NCBI GenBank assembly: GCA_937998865.1
Contig: CALLBR010000029.1
Coordinates: 1 to 64,000 of the forward strand
Origin: an uncultured bacterium
GTDB taxonomy: Bacteria > Nitrospirota > Thermodesulfovibrionia > Thermodesulfovibrionales > Thermodesulfovibrionaceae
Direction of reading: 5' to 3'
Length of the DNA: 64,000 nucleotides
Every line of letters begins with the position of its first letter. The first letter of the stretch is position 1. The notes below the pieces were generated by a model. The model was not told where the DNA came from and searched no databases. It saw nothing but the letters and a program-made list of their open reading frames with translations. Position numbers and translations under genes: made by a program. Positions 15,828 through 24,915 of the stretch are shown in pieces.

Positions 15828-17617
15828 TTAAGTGGTTATCTTACACTAGAGAATCTTTGCAAAGGGCAGAAATAGAGAATAAGCCTATATTCCTTCATAT
15901 TATTGCAAAATGGAGTGCTTATTGCGAAAAAATGGAAAAAGAAATTCTTCAAGATCCCGACATATCAGAGATAATTAATAGAGATTTTATCCCTATCTTA
16001 GTTAATCGTGATGAAAGACCAGATTTAGATTCGATTTATCAAAAAGCTTCATACATAATAGGACAGGCAACTGGATGGCCTCTGAATCTTTTTTTATGTC
16101 CTGATGGAAAACCCTTTGCAGGAGTAATTTATAAAGCAAATGAACATAAAGATTACTTTACTACCATGTTAAAAAAAGCATTAGAAATATTTCATACTAA
16201 TGAGGAAAAAGTCTCAAAAAGAGCTCAAGTTATAATTGATGCTATAAAGCCAATTGAAATTGCGCCTTCCCCTATTAGAGAGGAGCTTATTCAAAATCCC
16301 GAGGAAGACATAGTAAAGGAAATAGATTATGAATACGGAGGATTTAAAAAAACTCCGAAATTTGCACCTTTTGCACATATGGATCTTCTTTTATGGAAAC
16401 ACTGGATAAAACCAAAACCATGGGTATTGGATGCTATTAAAAAAACTTTCGAAGGCATGCTCCAGGGTGGAATATATGACCACATTGAAGGAGGTTTTCA
16501 CAGATACTGCACAGACAAGGAATGGAAATTACCTCAATTTGAGAAACTTGCTGTTGATAATGCCTGGCATATTATTAATTTTTCTTATGCTTATACCATA
16601 CTTAAAAGGGAACTTTTCAGAGAAATAGTTACGGAGATAACAAATTACTTTAAAGAAAATTTGCTTATAGATAAGGGATATTTTGCTGCTAGTCAGTTTG
16701 GAGATTCTTTCTATTACACTTGGACAGAAAAGGAACTAATGAAAATATCCCCTCTGACAATGACTCTAGTTGATGAAAAAGCTAAGGTTAATGATAGATT
16801 TATACTTATTGGAAGAGAAAGAGAAATCCTAAAGCAGCTTAGAGAGGAATTTTTATCAGAGAGAAAAAAGAGACCCTTGCCTCCTATAGACTCTGAACTT
16901 TATGCCAATGTTAATGGCATTTGTGCTGAGGCTTTCATTTTAGGTTGGCGTATTACGAAAAATAAAGAACTATTAGATATTGCTCTAAAAGCCCTTGATA
17001 TAACTCTTAGAGAGTTATTTAAAAATGGAGATTTTTATAGAACACCTCATGGGACAAAGGCATTAATAGATGATTATGCCTATGTAATTTCAGCTCTTAT
17101 TTCTGCTTATGAAGTAACAGGGCAGGATTTATATCTTCAAATTGCTGTTAGGCTTTTGGATTTAGCTCTAGAAAAACTATGGGATCAAAAGAATGGAGGT
17201 TTCTATGAAGGAGAAGACTCAGTATTAGAGATTAGAAATAAAAATATTCATGACACCTCCTATCCATCTTCAAACTCAATAATGATTATCAATTTATTGA
17301 AACTTTACGGCATACTTAAAAATAGCAAACTTTTAAGCTTTGCGGAAGCTTCTTTGAAAGCCTTTTCAAATAGTGTTTCTGCCTATCTCTCGCCCTATTA
17401 TATAAAGGCATTATTAAGCTATTTTGATATGCTTGTTCTTAATTTTTATACAACTTTAGATTCCCCTCTTGGCAAGGCTGCTATTGAAAAAATAACACCT
17501 TTTACTGTTTTTGCTCATAGAGAGAGGAGTAAGGATTACATAATACCTTCTGTAGGAGAAAAAATCTTTGAACCAATAACAAATTCTGATGATTTGTCAA
17601 AATTCTTAAGGATATGA
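15824..17617 (+). CDS. DUF255 thioredoxin-like protein with altered active site
   Basis: YyaL/SSP411-type protein of 597 residues. It has an N-terminal DUF255 thioredoxin fold (about 1-150, with [20 protein letters not shown] and [15 protein letters not shown]) followed by an (alpha/alpha)6-barrel resembling sugar epimerases ([29 protein letters not shown]). In the family the thioredoxin site is usually CHWCH. Here it reads WSAYCEKME, so the first cysteine and the histidines are gone and only one cysteine remains. It is also somewhat shorter than usual. The function of the family is uncertain. The ATGA overlap with trpF indicates an operon. Confidence 0.85.
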   Translation: MIKWLSYTRESLQRAEIENKPIFLHIIAKWSAYCEKMEKEILQDPDISEIINRDFIPILVNRDERPDLDSIYQKASYIIGQATGWPLNLFLCPDGKPFAGVIYKANEHKDYFTTMLKKALEIFHTNEEKVSKRAQVIIDAIKPIEIAPSPIREELIQNPEEDIVKEIDYEYGGFKKTPKFAPFAHMDLLLWKHWIKPKPWVLDAIKKTFEGMLQGGIYDHIEGGFHRYCTDKEWKLPQFEKLAVDNAWHIINFSYAYTILKRELFREIVTEITNYFKENLLIDKGYFAASQFGDSFYYTWTEKELMKISPLTMTLVDEKAKVNDRFILIGREREILKQLREEFLSERKKRPLPPIDSELYANVNGICAEAFILGWRITKNKELLDIALKALDITLRELFKNGDFYRTPHGTKALIDDYAYVISALISAYEVTGQDLYLQIAVRLLDLALEKLWDQKNGGFYEGEDSVLEIRNKNIHDTSYPSSNSIMIINLLKLYGILKNSKLLSFAEASLKAFSNSVSAYLSPYYIKALLSYFDMLVLNFYTTLDSPLGKAAIEKITPFTVFAHRERSKDYIIPSVGEKIFEPITNSDDLSKFLRI

Positions 17618-17653
17618 TAGTATATATAAAAAATTTTTTATAGGAGGTTGAAA

Positions 17654-17902
17654 ATGGAGATAAAAATTCTTGGTCCAGGATGTATTAATTGTTACAAAGT
17701 AGAAGAGACAGTAAAGAAGGTAGTATCACAGCTTGGTATTCAGGCAGAAATAACTCACATAAAAGATATGAAAGAAATTTTCAAATATACTCAAGTAACA
17801 CCAGGGCTTCTTGTAAATGGTAAATTAAAACATTCTGGATTTCCTCTTCCTTCAGAGGAAAAAATAAGAAACATCTTAATTGAAGAGCTTCATTCAAAAT
17901 AA
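17654..17902 (+). CDS. Mini-thioredoxin (redox-active disulfide protein)
   Basis: An 82-residue thioredoxin_3-type protein with active site GPGCINCYKVEE at residues 8-19 and VTPGLLVNGKLKHSG containing the cis-proline. It lacks the first strand and helix of classical thioredoxin. Such proteins act as small thiol carriers, often in anaerobes. The ATG at 17654 was chosen over an in-frame TTG at 17648 because TAGGAGG (17641-17647) lies at correct spacing. It is flanked by the DUF255 gene and a TauE-type exporter, suggesting sulfur or thiol handling. Confidence 0.88.
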   Translation: MEIKILGPGCINCYKVEETVKKVVSQLGIQAEITHIKDMKEIFKYTQVTPGLLVNGKLKHSGFPLPSEEKIRNILIEELHSK

Positions 17903-17953
17903 TTTTATTTACCCATAAAAAATTTTTAATTAAAATTTGGATATGGAAGGCAT

Positions 17954-17959
17954 TATAAT
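17954..17959 (+). promoter_or_regulatory. -10 box of the TauE-type gene, predicted leaderless
   Basis: TATAAT (17954-17959) lies 5 bases before the ATG at 17965. GGAAGG at 17945-17950 is upstream of the -10 box and could not act as a ribosome site for a transcript starting here. No clear -35 is seen. Confidence 0.35.
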
Positions 17960-17964
17960 TTCAA

Positions 17965-18879
17965 ATGCTTGATTTTCTTAATTACACTTTTCCCACATCT
18001 GGTGTTACAACAAATGTACTTATTCCACCTATTGTTGCTTTTATTATCTCCTTTTTTACTTCTATGGGTGGAGTATCTGGTGCCTTTTTGTTGATGCCTT
18101 ATCAAGTTAGTTTCCTTAATTATACTTCTCCCGGAGTAAGCGGCACAAACTTTATTTTTAATGTGGTTGCTATTCCCTCTGGTGTATACAGATATCAAAA
18201 GGAGAAAAGAATTCCCTGGCCCCTTGCTTGGATAATTATGTTAGGAACTGTTCCAGGCATAATAATTGGCTATTACATTAGAATAAAAATTCTTCCAGAT
18301 CCAAAATCCTTTAAGTTCTTTGTAGGACTTGTTCTTCTCTACATTGGAATAAGACTTTTTAGTGATGCCTTCAAAAAGAAAAAAACAGCTTCGCAAAAAA
18401 AGTTTGACCAAAAACTTAGTGGAGAGGCAACAGTTAAAGCAATATCATTTTCGTTGAAAAAGACTGTGTATGAATTTTGGGGTGAGAGATTTGCTTTTAA
18501 CACGATAGGAGTTTTTATTCTTGCTTTTGTTATAGGAGTAATTGGTGGTGCCTACGGTATAGGTGGTGGTTCAATTATGGCACCTTTCTTAGTAACCTTT
18601 TTCCGTTTACCAGTTCACAGCATAGCTGGTGCATGCCTAATGGGTACAGCCACAGCTTCAGTTTTCGGAGTTATTTACTATGCGCTTTTACCATCTCCAG
18701 AAGGTCTTCAAACAAAGCCTGATTGGTTGCTTGGTTTGCTTTTTGGTTTGGGAGGGGCTTTTGGAATGTATCTTGGAGCAAGGATGCAAAAACATATGCC
18801 TCAAAAATACATTAAGCTTATTTTAAGTGTTTTAATTGTTTACATAGCTTTAAGATATGTAATTCAATTTTTTAGCTAA
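17965..18879 (+). CDS. TauE/SafE-family sulfite or organosulfur exporter
   Basis: Inner-membrane transporter of 304 residues, TSUP family, with about eight transmembrane helices in two repeats. The repeat signatures are AFIISFFTSMGGVSGAFLLMP and GVIGGAYGIGGGSIMAPFLV. The cytoplasmic linker between repeats (KKKKTASQKKFDQKL) is lysine-rich. Family members move sulfite, sulfoacetate, thiosulfate or related anions. In a sulfate reducer it may export or import sulfur intermediates. It overlaps the convergent dapF by 8 bases. The substrate cannot be read from the sequence. Confidence 0.88.
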   Translation: MLDFLNYTFPTSGVTTNVLIPPIVAFIISFFTSMGGVSGAFLLMPYQVSFLNYTSPGVSGTNFIFNVVAIPSGVYRYQKEKRIPWPLAWIIMLGTVPGIIIGYYIRIKILPDPKSFKFFVGLVLLYIGIRLFSDAFKKKKTASQKKFDQKLSGEATVKAISFSLKKTVYEFWGERFAFNTIGVFILAFVIGVIGGAYGIGGGSIMAPFLVTFFRLPVHSIAGACLMGTATASVFGVIYYALLPSPEGLQTKPDWLLGLLFGLGGAFGMYLGARMQKHMPQKYIKLILSVLIVYIALRYVIQFFS

Positions 18880-19702
18880 TTTTTAATTTTCCTTCAAAAA
18901 CTTCCTCTGCAGGACCTGTCATATACACATGGTCATCGGCAGCCCACTCAATTTGTAAATCTCCTCCCAAAAGATGGACAGTAACTGTTTTTTCAGTAAA
19001 TCCCTTTATCATTGCAGCCACGGCAGTTGCACAGGCACCGGTGCCACAGGCAAGTGTTTCTCCTGCTCCTCTTTCCCAAACACGCATGGTTATTTCCTTT
19101 GGATTATTTACAAAGGCAAATTCTACATTCGTTCTCTTTGGAAATATAGGATGATTTTCAATGAGGGGACCATATTTTACTACAGCAAAATTTTTGGGCT
19201 CTTCATCAAGAAAAATTACTGCATGTGGATTCCCCATGCTTACACAATTCAATTTTGCATGCCATCCTAATATTTCAAGTAACAAATCAAAGGCTTTATC
19301 TCCTTCTGCATCTACAGGTATTTTTGAGGGATGAAACTCTGGTTTTCCCATATCAACTTGCACAAGTTCTCCTACTTTTTTTGGTTTTATAATACCGGCA
19401 AGGGTTTCAACGCTAAGGATTTCTTTGTCAGATAAATTCCTATCCCAAATATATTTTGCAAAGCATCTAATGCCATTACCACACATCTCAACTTCTGAAC
19501 CATCGGCATTAAATATTTTCATCTTAAAATCAGCAATTTCTGAAGGATAAAGGAGCAATAGCTGATCTGCACCTATTCCAAAACGGCGATGGCAATATTT
19601 TTTTGCAAATTCCTCAGGGTTATCAATTTGTTGATTTAAACAATCAATAAGAATAAAATCATTGCCAAGACCTTGCATTTTTACGAATTCAATATTTTTC
19701 AT
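18872..19702 (-). CDS. dapF: Diaminopimelate epimerase
   Basis: Converts L,L- to meso-diaminopimelate for lysine and peptidoglycan. The 276-residue protein has both catalytic cysteine motifs, EMCGNGIRCFAKY and ETLACGTGACATA, and opens with the standard VKMQGLGNDFILID. It is the second gene after lysA, and the ATG overlaps the lysA stop by one base. Its product is the substrate chosen by the MurE of this window (DNPR motif). Confidence 0.97.
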   Translation of the reverse strand: MKNIEFVKMQGLGNDFILIDCLNQQIDNPEEFAKKYCHRRFGIGADQLLLLYPSEIADFKMKIFNADGSEVEMCGNGIRCFAKYIWDRNLSDKEILSVETLAGIIKPKKVGELVQVDMGKPEFHPSKIPVDAEGDKAFDLLLEILGWHAKLNCVSMGNPHAVIFLDEEPKNFAVVKYGPLIENHPIFPKRTNVEFAFVNNPKEITMRVWERGAGETLACGTGACATAVAAMIKGFTEKTVTVHLLGGDLQIEWAADDHVYMTGPAEEVFEGKLKIS

Positions 19703-20958
19703 TAAAGCAAATCCTCCGGTATGATTTCATTTCTAATTAAGTCTTTATAGGTCTCTCGTTTTCTTATTAAAGTATACCTATCACCCTTTACTAAGACCTC
19801 GGCAGCACGGGGTCTGCTATTGTAATTTGATGCCATGGAGAAACCATAGGCTCCTGCGCTCATAACAGCAAGATACTCTCCTGGTGATAATTTTTCTATT
19901 TCTCTGTCTTTAGCAAGAAAATCACCGGATTCACATATGGGACCTACTATATCAACTACAATTTTGTCTCTGTCTTTAGAGACAACAGGTTGGATTTCAT
20001 GATAAGAGCCATATAGAGTTGGCCTAATGAGATCGTTCATGCCAGCATCAACTATGAAAAAGTTTTTATTTTCAGTCTTTTTAGTATATAAGATCTTTGT
20101 AACTAATATTCCTGCATTTCCCACAATAGATCTTCCCGGTTCTAAAATTAGTTTACCTCTTTTATTTTTTAGTAGAGGCAAAAGACAATTTGCTAAATCC
20201 TTTGGAAGTGGTGGAGATTCATCCTTATAGGTTATTCCTAATCCACCACCAATATCAAGATAATCGATTTTTAAATCAAATTTGATGAGTTTATCATAGA
20301 GATTGATAATCTTAGATAGTGCCTCCTCATAGGCTTTTGTGTCAGTTATTTGTGAACCAATGTGTTTATGAATACCTACTACTTCAATGTGGTCAAGAGA
20401 TTTAGCGATCTTATAATATTCAATAGCTTTTTCAATAGGAATGCCGAATTTACTTGTTTTGAGCCCTGTAGCAATGTATTTATGGGTTTTTGGGTCAATG
20501 TCAGGATTAACTCTTAGTGCCACTTGTGCCTTTTTCTTTAATCTTTTTGCTATATCATTTATTTTGTATAATTCCTCTTCTGATTCTACGTTAAACATTA
20601 AGATATCGTTTTTTAAGGCATATTCTATCTCTTCATCACTTTTTCCCACTCCAGCAAATACAATTCTATAATTTTTTATCCCGGCTTTTAATGCCCTAAA
20701 AAGCTCCCCACCTGAGACTACATCTGCTCCGAGTCCTAATTGAGCAAATATATTTAGAAGAGCAAGGTTAGAATTCGCTTTTACAGCATAGCAAATGATG
20801 TGTGGTACTTCGCAAAAAGCCTCTTCGTAAGCTCTTATATGCCTTATGATAGTGCCATAGCTATAGATATAAAGAGGTGTTCCGAATTCCTTAATAATTT
20901 CAATTACAGGAATATCCTCTGCATAAAGTTCTCCATTTTTGTAGGTAAAGAAATGCAC
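19702..20958 (-). CDS. lysA: Diaminopimelate decarboxylase
   Basis: PLP enzyme of 418 residues for the last step of lysine synthesis. The PLP lysine is in ICYAVKANSNLALL. Other family elements are HKHIGSQITD, YLDIGGGLGI, LEPGRSIVGNAG and, at the dimer active site, CESGDFLAKDRE and GAYGFSMASNYNSRPRAAE. The start is GTG with GGAGG 6 bases upstream on the minus strand. It leads a two-gene operon with dapF. No lysine riboswitch was recognised upstream. Confidence 0.97.
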   Translation of the reverse strand: MHFFTYKNGELYAEDIPVIEIIKEFGTPLYIYSYGTIIRHIRAYEEAFCEVPHIICYAVKANSNLALLNIFAQLGLGADVVSGGELFRALKAGIKNYRIVFAGVGKSDEEIEYALKNDILMFNVESEEELYKINDIAKRLKKKAQVALRVNPDIDPKTHKYIATGLKTSKFGIPIEKAIEYYKIAKSLDHIEVVGIHKHIGSQITDTKAYEEALSKIINLYDKLIKFDLKIDYLDIGGGLGITYKDESPPLPKDLANCLLPLLKNKRGKLILEPGRSIVGNAGILVTKILYTKKTENKNFFIVDAGMNDLIRPTLYGSYHEIQPVVSKDRDKIVVDIVGPICESGDFLAKDREIEKLSPGEYLAVMSAGAYGFSMASNYNSRPRAAEVLVKGDRYTLIRKRETYKDLIRNEIIPEDLL

Positions 20959-21442
20959 TGTACCTCCTTTTCTGCCAAAAAATATAATAATTATACAAAA
21001 ATTTTATGCTTTTATGGAATTGTAGAAGAAAAATATTTCGTAAGTCAGAAAAAATCATAAAGTTTGCCCCATAGATAAGAAATTATTTACCTTATTCTTT
21101 TTATTTAAAGGAATTAAAGGTAGATCCTTTGGCAGTCTAACCACATAATTAAAATGAAAGTGGAGATGAAGTTATAGGTCGCTACATCGTAAACATATGT
21201 AAGATAAAAGACTCCATAATCTGGAGTCGCCAAACTTGAAGAAGAGGCTCTTTTAGTAAGCTGCGAGAAATAAAAATTTTTAAGAAGTTTAGGACTTTCT
21301 ATAGTAGATAAAAAATGCTTGAACTATCCTTTACTTATCTTCTTAGAAAACAAAGAGATGACATAGGAGTAGATTATTAAATTTATCTGACAAATATGTA
21401 TGTGTTACTATATTACATTAAATTGTGTTTTTCGGAGGGAAA
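20959..21442. other. Long intergenic region between lysA and resB
   Basis: The only gap over 300 bases. It holds the divergent promoters of lysA (minus TATAAT near 20994) and resB, plus one perfect hairpin: GACTCCA (21210-21216), loop TAATC, TGGAGTC (21222-21228), with no T-run. A minus-strand frame stays open for about 70 codons (ending at 21114) but has no start or ribosome site. No gene, riboswitch class or insertion sequence was recognised, although the size is out of keeping with the otherwise tight packing. Confidence 0.5.
21387..21414 (+). promoter_or_regulatory. Possible promoter of the cytochrome c maturation operon
   Basis: CTGACA (21387-21392), a 16-base spacer and TATATT (21409-21414), about 28 bases before the ATG at 21443, which has GGAGGG at 21434-21439. 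Confidence 0.35.
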
Positions 21443-22858
21443 ATGGCTAAGTGGAAACTAGAAAATTTGAATGAGAAAATTTGGAATTTCTTTGCTTCTG
21501 TAGATCTGGCAGTGGCTTTGTTTATTGTAATATCCTTAGCTGCTGCTATTGGTACTGTAATTCCTCAGCAATTAGAACCTGAGGCTACCATTAGATTTTT
21601 TTCGAAATTTTTCTCCATGGATACTTCATTGAAAATTCATGAAATAGTGAGTCTTTTAGATTTAAATAATGTATATCATAGCTGGTGGTTTACTTTTTTA
21701 CTCTTTATGTTTGCTCTTAACTTAGTAGTTTGTTCTATTGATAGACTTCCCAATTTATTGAAATCTTATAGGACATTACCTCAAGCATTATCAATGAAAG
21801 TTTTGGAGAGTATGCCTCTAAAAAAACAGCTCATCTTATCAGATATTTCTCACCTTAAAGAAAAACTCTCAGAAATTCTTAAAAGAAAGGGTTTCTCTGT
21901 TAACGTCTTTGATACTCCTGAGGGTATTCAACTTCAGGCAAAAAAGTGGAGCAAAACACGGCTGGCTGTTTATCTTACCCATTTTAGTATAATTGTTATT
22001 CTTACTGGAGCTTTGTTAGGTACTTTTTTTGGGTTTAGAGGACATATGAATATATTAGAGGGTACGGCTTTAGATTTTATAATTTCTGATGAGGGAAAGA
22101 CTATCCCACTTGATTTTCAAATTTTATGTGAAAAATTTGAGGTAGAATATTATGAAAATTCAGCAGTTCCCAAGGCTTTTAGAAGTTATTTGAAGATTTT
22201 ACAAAAGGATAAACCTGTGATGATTAATGGTAAAGACACAGTAATATTGGAGGTAAACGAGCCTTTTTCCTATGGAGGATTAACCTTTTATCAAGCAAGC
22301 TACGGTTTTCAGCCAACAGAACACGCAGAGTTTCGTTTTACTTTTCTTCATGAACAGGATAGAAAAATTCCTATAAGAGTAAAATTTGAAGAAAAAGTTA
22401 GGATACCAAACAGTGCAGTTTTATTTTCAGTTATAGATTTTTCTCCTGCCTTAGGTATAGATGAAGAGGGAAGATTGTTTAATATGACAACAGATATGAT
22501 TAATCCAGCTGTTTTAGTAGAGTTTGATAATCAAGGTAAAAAGACTCAACAATGGATACTCAAAAAAATCCCCCAGACTTGGGATACTCCTTATGGTAAA
22601 TTAAGATTTGACGAGTTGTGGGGTGCTCAATTCACAGGGCTTCAGGTTAGAAAAGACCCTGGAGTACCTTTTATATACTTTGGTTCTATATTACTTTGCG
22701 TAGGACTGTTTGTATCTCTTTTTCTCAGACCAATCAATTATTTTGTCATAATAGATAAAAATAAGGTCACTTTTTACTCCCCTACTCTAAAGGGTAAGGT
22801 GACTATTGAAAAACAACTTGAGGAGATAATTAAAAAATTAAAAGGAGAGGGAAAATGA
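21443..22858 (+). CDS. resB: Cytochrome c biogenesis protein ResB/Ccs1
   Basis: System II cytochrome c maturation: with CcsA/ResC it delivers heme and attaches it to CxxCH sites outside the membrane. The 471-residue protein has three N-terminal transmembrane helices (DLAVALFIVISLAAAIGTVI; WFTFLLFMFALNLVVCSIDR; RLAVYLTHFSIIVILTGALL). A large periplasmic domain follows (SYGGLTFYQASYGF is conserved), then one C-terminal helix near 415-435. An in-frame GTG at 21425 is rejected because the GGAGGG ribosome site lies within it. It overlaps the next gene by 4 bases. It would serve the cytochromes at the start of the window. Confidence 0.93.
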   Translation: MAKWKLENLNEKIWNFFASVDLAVALFIVISLAAAIGTVIPQQLEPEATIRFFSKFFSMDTSLKIHEIVSLLDLNNVYHSWWFTFLLFMFALNLVVCSIDRLPNLLKSYRTLPQALSMKVLESMPLKKQLILSDISHLKEKLSEILKRKGFSVNVFDTPEGIQLQAKKWSKTRLAVYLTHFSIIVILTGALLGTFFGFRGHMNILEGTALDFIISDEGKTIPLDFQILCEKFEVEYYENSAVPKAFRSYLKILQKDKPVMINGKDTVILEVNEPFSYGGLTFYQASYGFQPTEHAEFRFTFLHEQDRKIPIRVKFEEKVRIPNSAVLFSVIDFSPALGIDEEGRLFNMTTDMINPAVLVEFDNQGKKTQQWILKKIPQTWDTPYGKLRFDELWGAQFTGLQVRKDPGVPFIYFGSILLCVGLFVSLFLRPINYFVIIDKNKVTFYSPTLKGKVTIEKQLEEIIKKLKGEGK

Positions 22859-23913
22859 GTTATCAAATAATCTCTATTGCTGGTTTAATCTACATTATTG
22901 CTATGCCTATTTACATTATTTATTTGCTTACAAAAAAGGAGAAAATTGGTTATTTAGGAACTGGAGCCCTCTGTATAGGTGTATTAATTCATTTGTTTGG
23001 CTTTATTCAGCGATTTAGGGAGATGTATGAGATAAATCACTCTTTTATAAGAAGCATCCCTATTACAAATCTCTACGAAAGTTTGGTCTTTTTTGTTCTC
23101 TGTTTAGTACTGGGATATCTTATCGTTGAGTGGAAATATGGGAAAAAAGGTTTTGGTGTCATAGTCTCCCTAATTGCTGGCATAGCTATAGGCCTTACGG
23201 AATTACTGGGGGTAACAAAGGAAGTACAACCACTGGTGCCTGCTTTGAAAAGTAATTGGTTACTTGCACATGTAACATTAAGCTTTATCGCCTATGCAGC
23301 CTTTGCTATAAGCTTTGTAGCTGGTTTATTTCATGTACTCATGACTTCTGAAAATAGAAAATCCTTTAAATATATCCTATCTACAACAATTTTAGCTTTT
23401 ATGTTTTTTCTCATATTATCAGTGATTATTGATATGGCTACAGTAGAGAATCAAAAGTCAATAAAAATATTTCATTTCACCTTGGGGAATTCTTCCCTAT
23501 TTGTGGCAATTTTAAGTTGGTCTGCTCTTCTTGCTTTTATCTTTGTTTTTTGGAGATGGGGTGAGGTTATAGTAAGAATTTTAAAGGAATTTAAAATAGA
23601 TGCTAATTTGCTTGAGGAGATAACTTATAAAGGCATTGCCTTTGGATTTCCCCTTTTCACTATAGGAGGGCTTGTCTTTGGAGCTATATGGGCAGATCAG
23701 GCTTGGGGAAGATATTGGGGTTGGGATCCCAAGGAAACTTGGTCTCTAATTACGTGGTTTGTCTATGCTTTTTATCTTCACGCTAAATTTATAAGAGGTT
23801 GGAGTGGATCAAAAACTTCCGTTATAGCTGTTGTAGGATTCTTAGTTACCATATTTACATATCTGGGAGTAAATCTATTTCTTAGCGGTCTACACTCCTA
23901 CGGTAGCATGTAA
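22855..23913 (+). CDS. ccsA: Cytochrome c biogenesis protein CcsA/ResC (heme handling)
   Basis: Heme-transporting and ligating partner of ResB, 352 residues with about eight transmembrane helices. The tryptophan-rich WWD heme-binding segment is WADQAWGRYWGWDPKETW, near residues 277-294. Conserved histidines lie in flanking helices (LLAHVTLSF, YLHAKFI). The start overlaps resB (ATGA), and the stop is followed directly by tsaD. The system II arrangement (ResB plus CcsA) is what is expected in Nitrospirota and many sulfate reducers. Confidence 0.95.
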   Translation: MSYQIISIAGLIYIIAMPIYIIYLLTKKEKIGYLGTGALCIGVLIHLFGFIQRFREMYEINHSFIRSIPITNLYESLVFFVLCLVLGYLIVEWKYGKKGFGVIVSLIAGIAIGLTELLGVTKEVQPLVPALKSNWLLAHVTLSFIAYAAFAISFVAGLFHVLMTSENRKSFKYILSTTILAFMFFLILSVIIDMATVENQKSIKIFHFTLGNSSLFVAILSWSALLAFIFVFWRWGEVIVRILKEFKIDANLLEEITYKGIAFGFPLFTIGGLVFGAIWADQAWGRYWGWDPKETWSLITWFVYAFYLHAKFIRGWSGSKTSVIAVVGFLVTIFTYLGVNLFLSGLHSYGSM

Positions 23914-24915
23914 ATGCTCATACTAGGTATTGATACATCCTGTGATGATACATCAGTAGCTGTATTAGAGGACAGAAGAATACTTAGTAACATCGTTTCT
24001 TCACAAATTAAATTCCACAGTAAATATGGTGGTATTGTTCCTGAGATTGCCTCCAGAAAACATATGGAATGGATTTGGAATGTGACAGAAGAAGCTTTGG
24101 CTTCAGCCACAATCAAACTAAAGGATATTGACTTAATTGCAGTATGTCATGGTCCAGGACTCATAGGATCATTATTGGTAGGACTGTGCTTTGGAAAGGC
24201 ATTGAGCTTTTCAATAAAAAAACCTATTGTGGGAGTTAATCATTTAGAGGGTCATATTCAAGCCGTATTTTTAGAGGAGAAATTTCCAGATTTCCCTTTT
24301 CTTAGTCTCATTGTATCTGGAGGTCACACAAGTTTGTACAGAGTTGATGAGTTTGGTGAATATAGAGAAATTGGTAGAACAAGAGATGACGCTGCAGGAG
24401 AAGCCTTTGATAAAGTGGCAAAAATGCTTGGTTTAGGATATCCTGGAGGTCCAGTAATTGATAATTTGGCTCAGGAAGGAGATCCACTCAAATATGGTTT
24501 ACCAAAACCTTTTTTGCCTGGAACCTTTGATTTCAGTTTCAGCGGTTTAAAAACAGCTGTGAAAGTTCTCTTTAAAACTGTTGGGATACAAGAGGGGAAT
24601 GCACCGGATGATTTTAAAAGAGATTTAGCAGCAGCATTTCAGAAGGTGGTTGTAGATGTTTTGATTGAGAAAACAAAAATGGCCTTAAAAGCTGAAAAGC
24701 TTGATAAAGTAGTGATTACCGGAGGTGTAGCAGCAAATATTTTTCTAAGAAAGAAGGCAAAGGAGCTTCAAGAGGAAGGGTTTCAAGTTTATCTTCCCTC
24801 AAAAGCTTTATGTACTGACAATGCAGCAATGATAGCAGTTGCAGGTTTTCATAAATTCAAAAGAGGTATAAAGTCAGATTTTTTCCTAAATGCTCGAGCT
24901 TATTTACCTTTATAG
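23914..24915 (+). CDS. tsaD: tRNA N6-adenosine threonylcarbamoyltransferase
   Basis: Transfers the threonylcarbamoyl group to A37 of ANN-decoding tRNAs, working with TsaB, TsaE and TsaC. The 333-residue ASKHA-fold protein begins ILGIDTSCDDTSVAVLED. It has the metal site VNHLEGHIQAV plus VSGGHTSLY, and the ATP region TGGVAANIFLRKKA. The ATG directly follows the stop of ccsA, and the 3' end overlaps the convergent bioF by 6 bases. Confidence 0.97.
   Translation: MLILGIDTSCDDTSVAVLEDRRILSNIVSSQIKFHSKYGGIVPEIASRKHMEWIWNVTEEALASATIKLKDIDLIAVCHGPGLIGSLLVGLCFGKALSFSIKKPIVGVNHLEGHIQAVFLEEKFPDFPFLSLIVSGGHTSLYRVDEFGEYREIGRTRDDAAGEAFDKVAKMLGLGYPGGPVIDNLAQEGDPLKYGLPKPFLPGTFDFSFSGLKTAVKVLFKTVGIQEGNAPDDFKRDLAAAFQKVVVDVLIEKTKMALKAEKLDKVVITGGVAANIFLRKKAKELQEEGFQVYLPSKALCTDNAAMIAVAGFHKFKRGIKSDFFLNARAYLPL

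Noticed and set aside
17625-17642. Perfect 18-base palindrome TATAAAAAATTTTTTATA before the mini-thioredoxin gene
   Set aside because: It consists only of A and T in an AT-rich gap and overlaps the ribosome site. It is a weak structure expected by chance.
20959-21180. Lysine riboswitch upstream of lysA
   Set aside because: The conserved lysine-aptamer core could not be found on the minus strand, and the gap shows no typical five-way junction or terminator.
21114-21330. Minus-strand open frame of about 70 codons between lysA and resB
   Set aside because: No start codon or ribosome site at a sensible place and no recognisable motif. It is probably chance.
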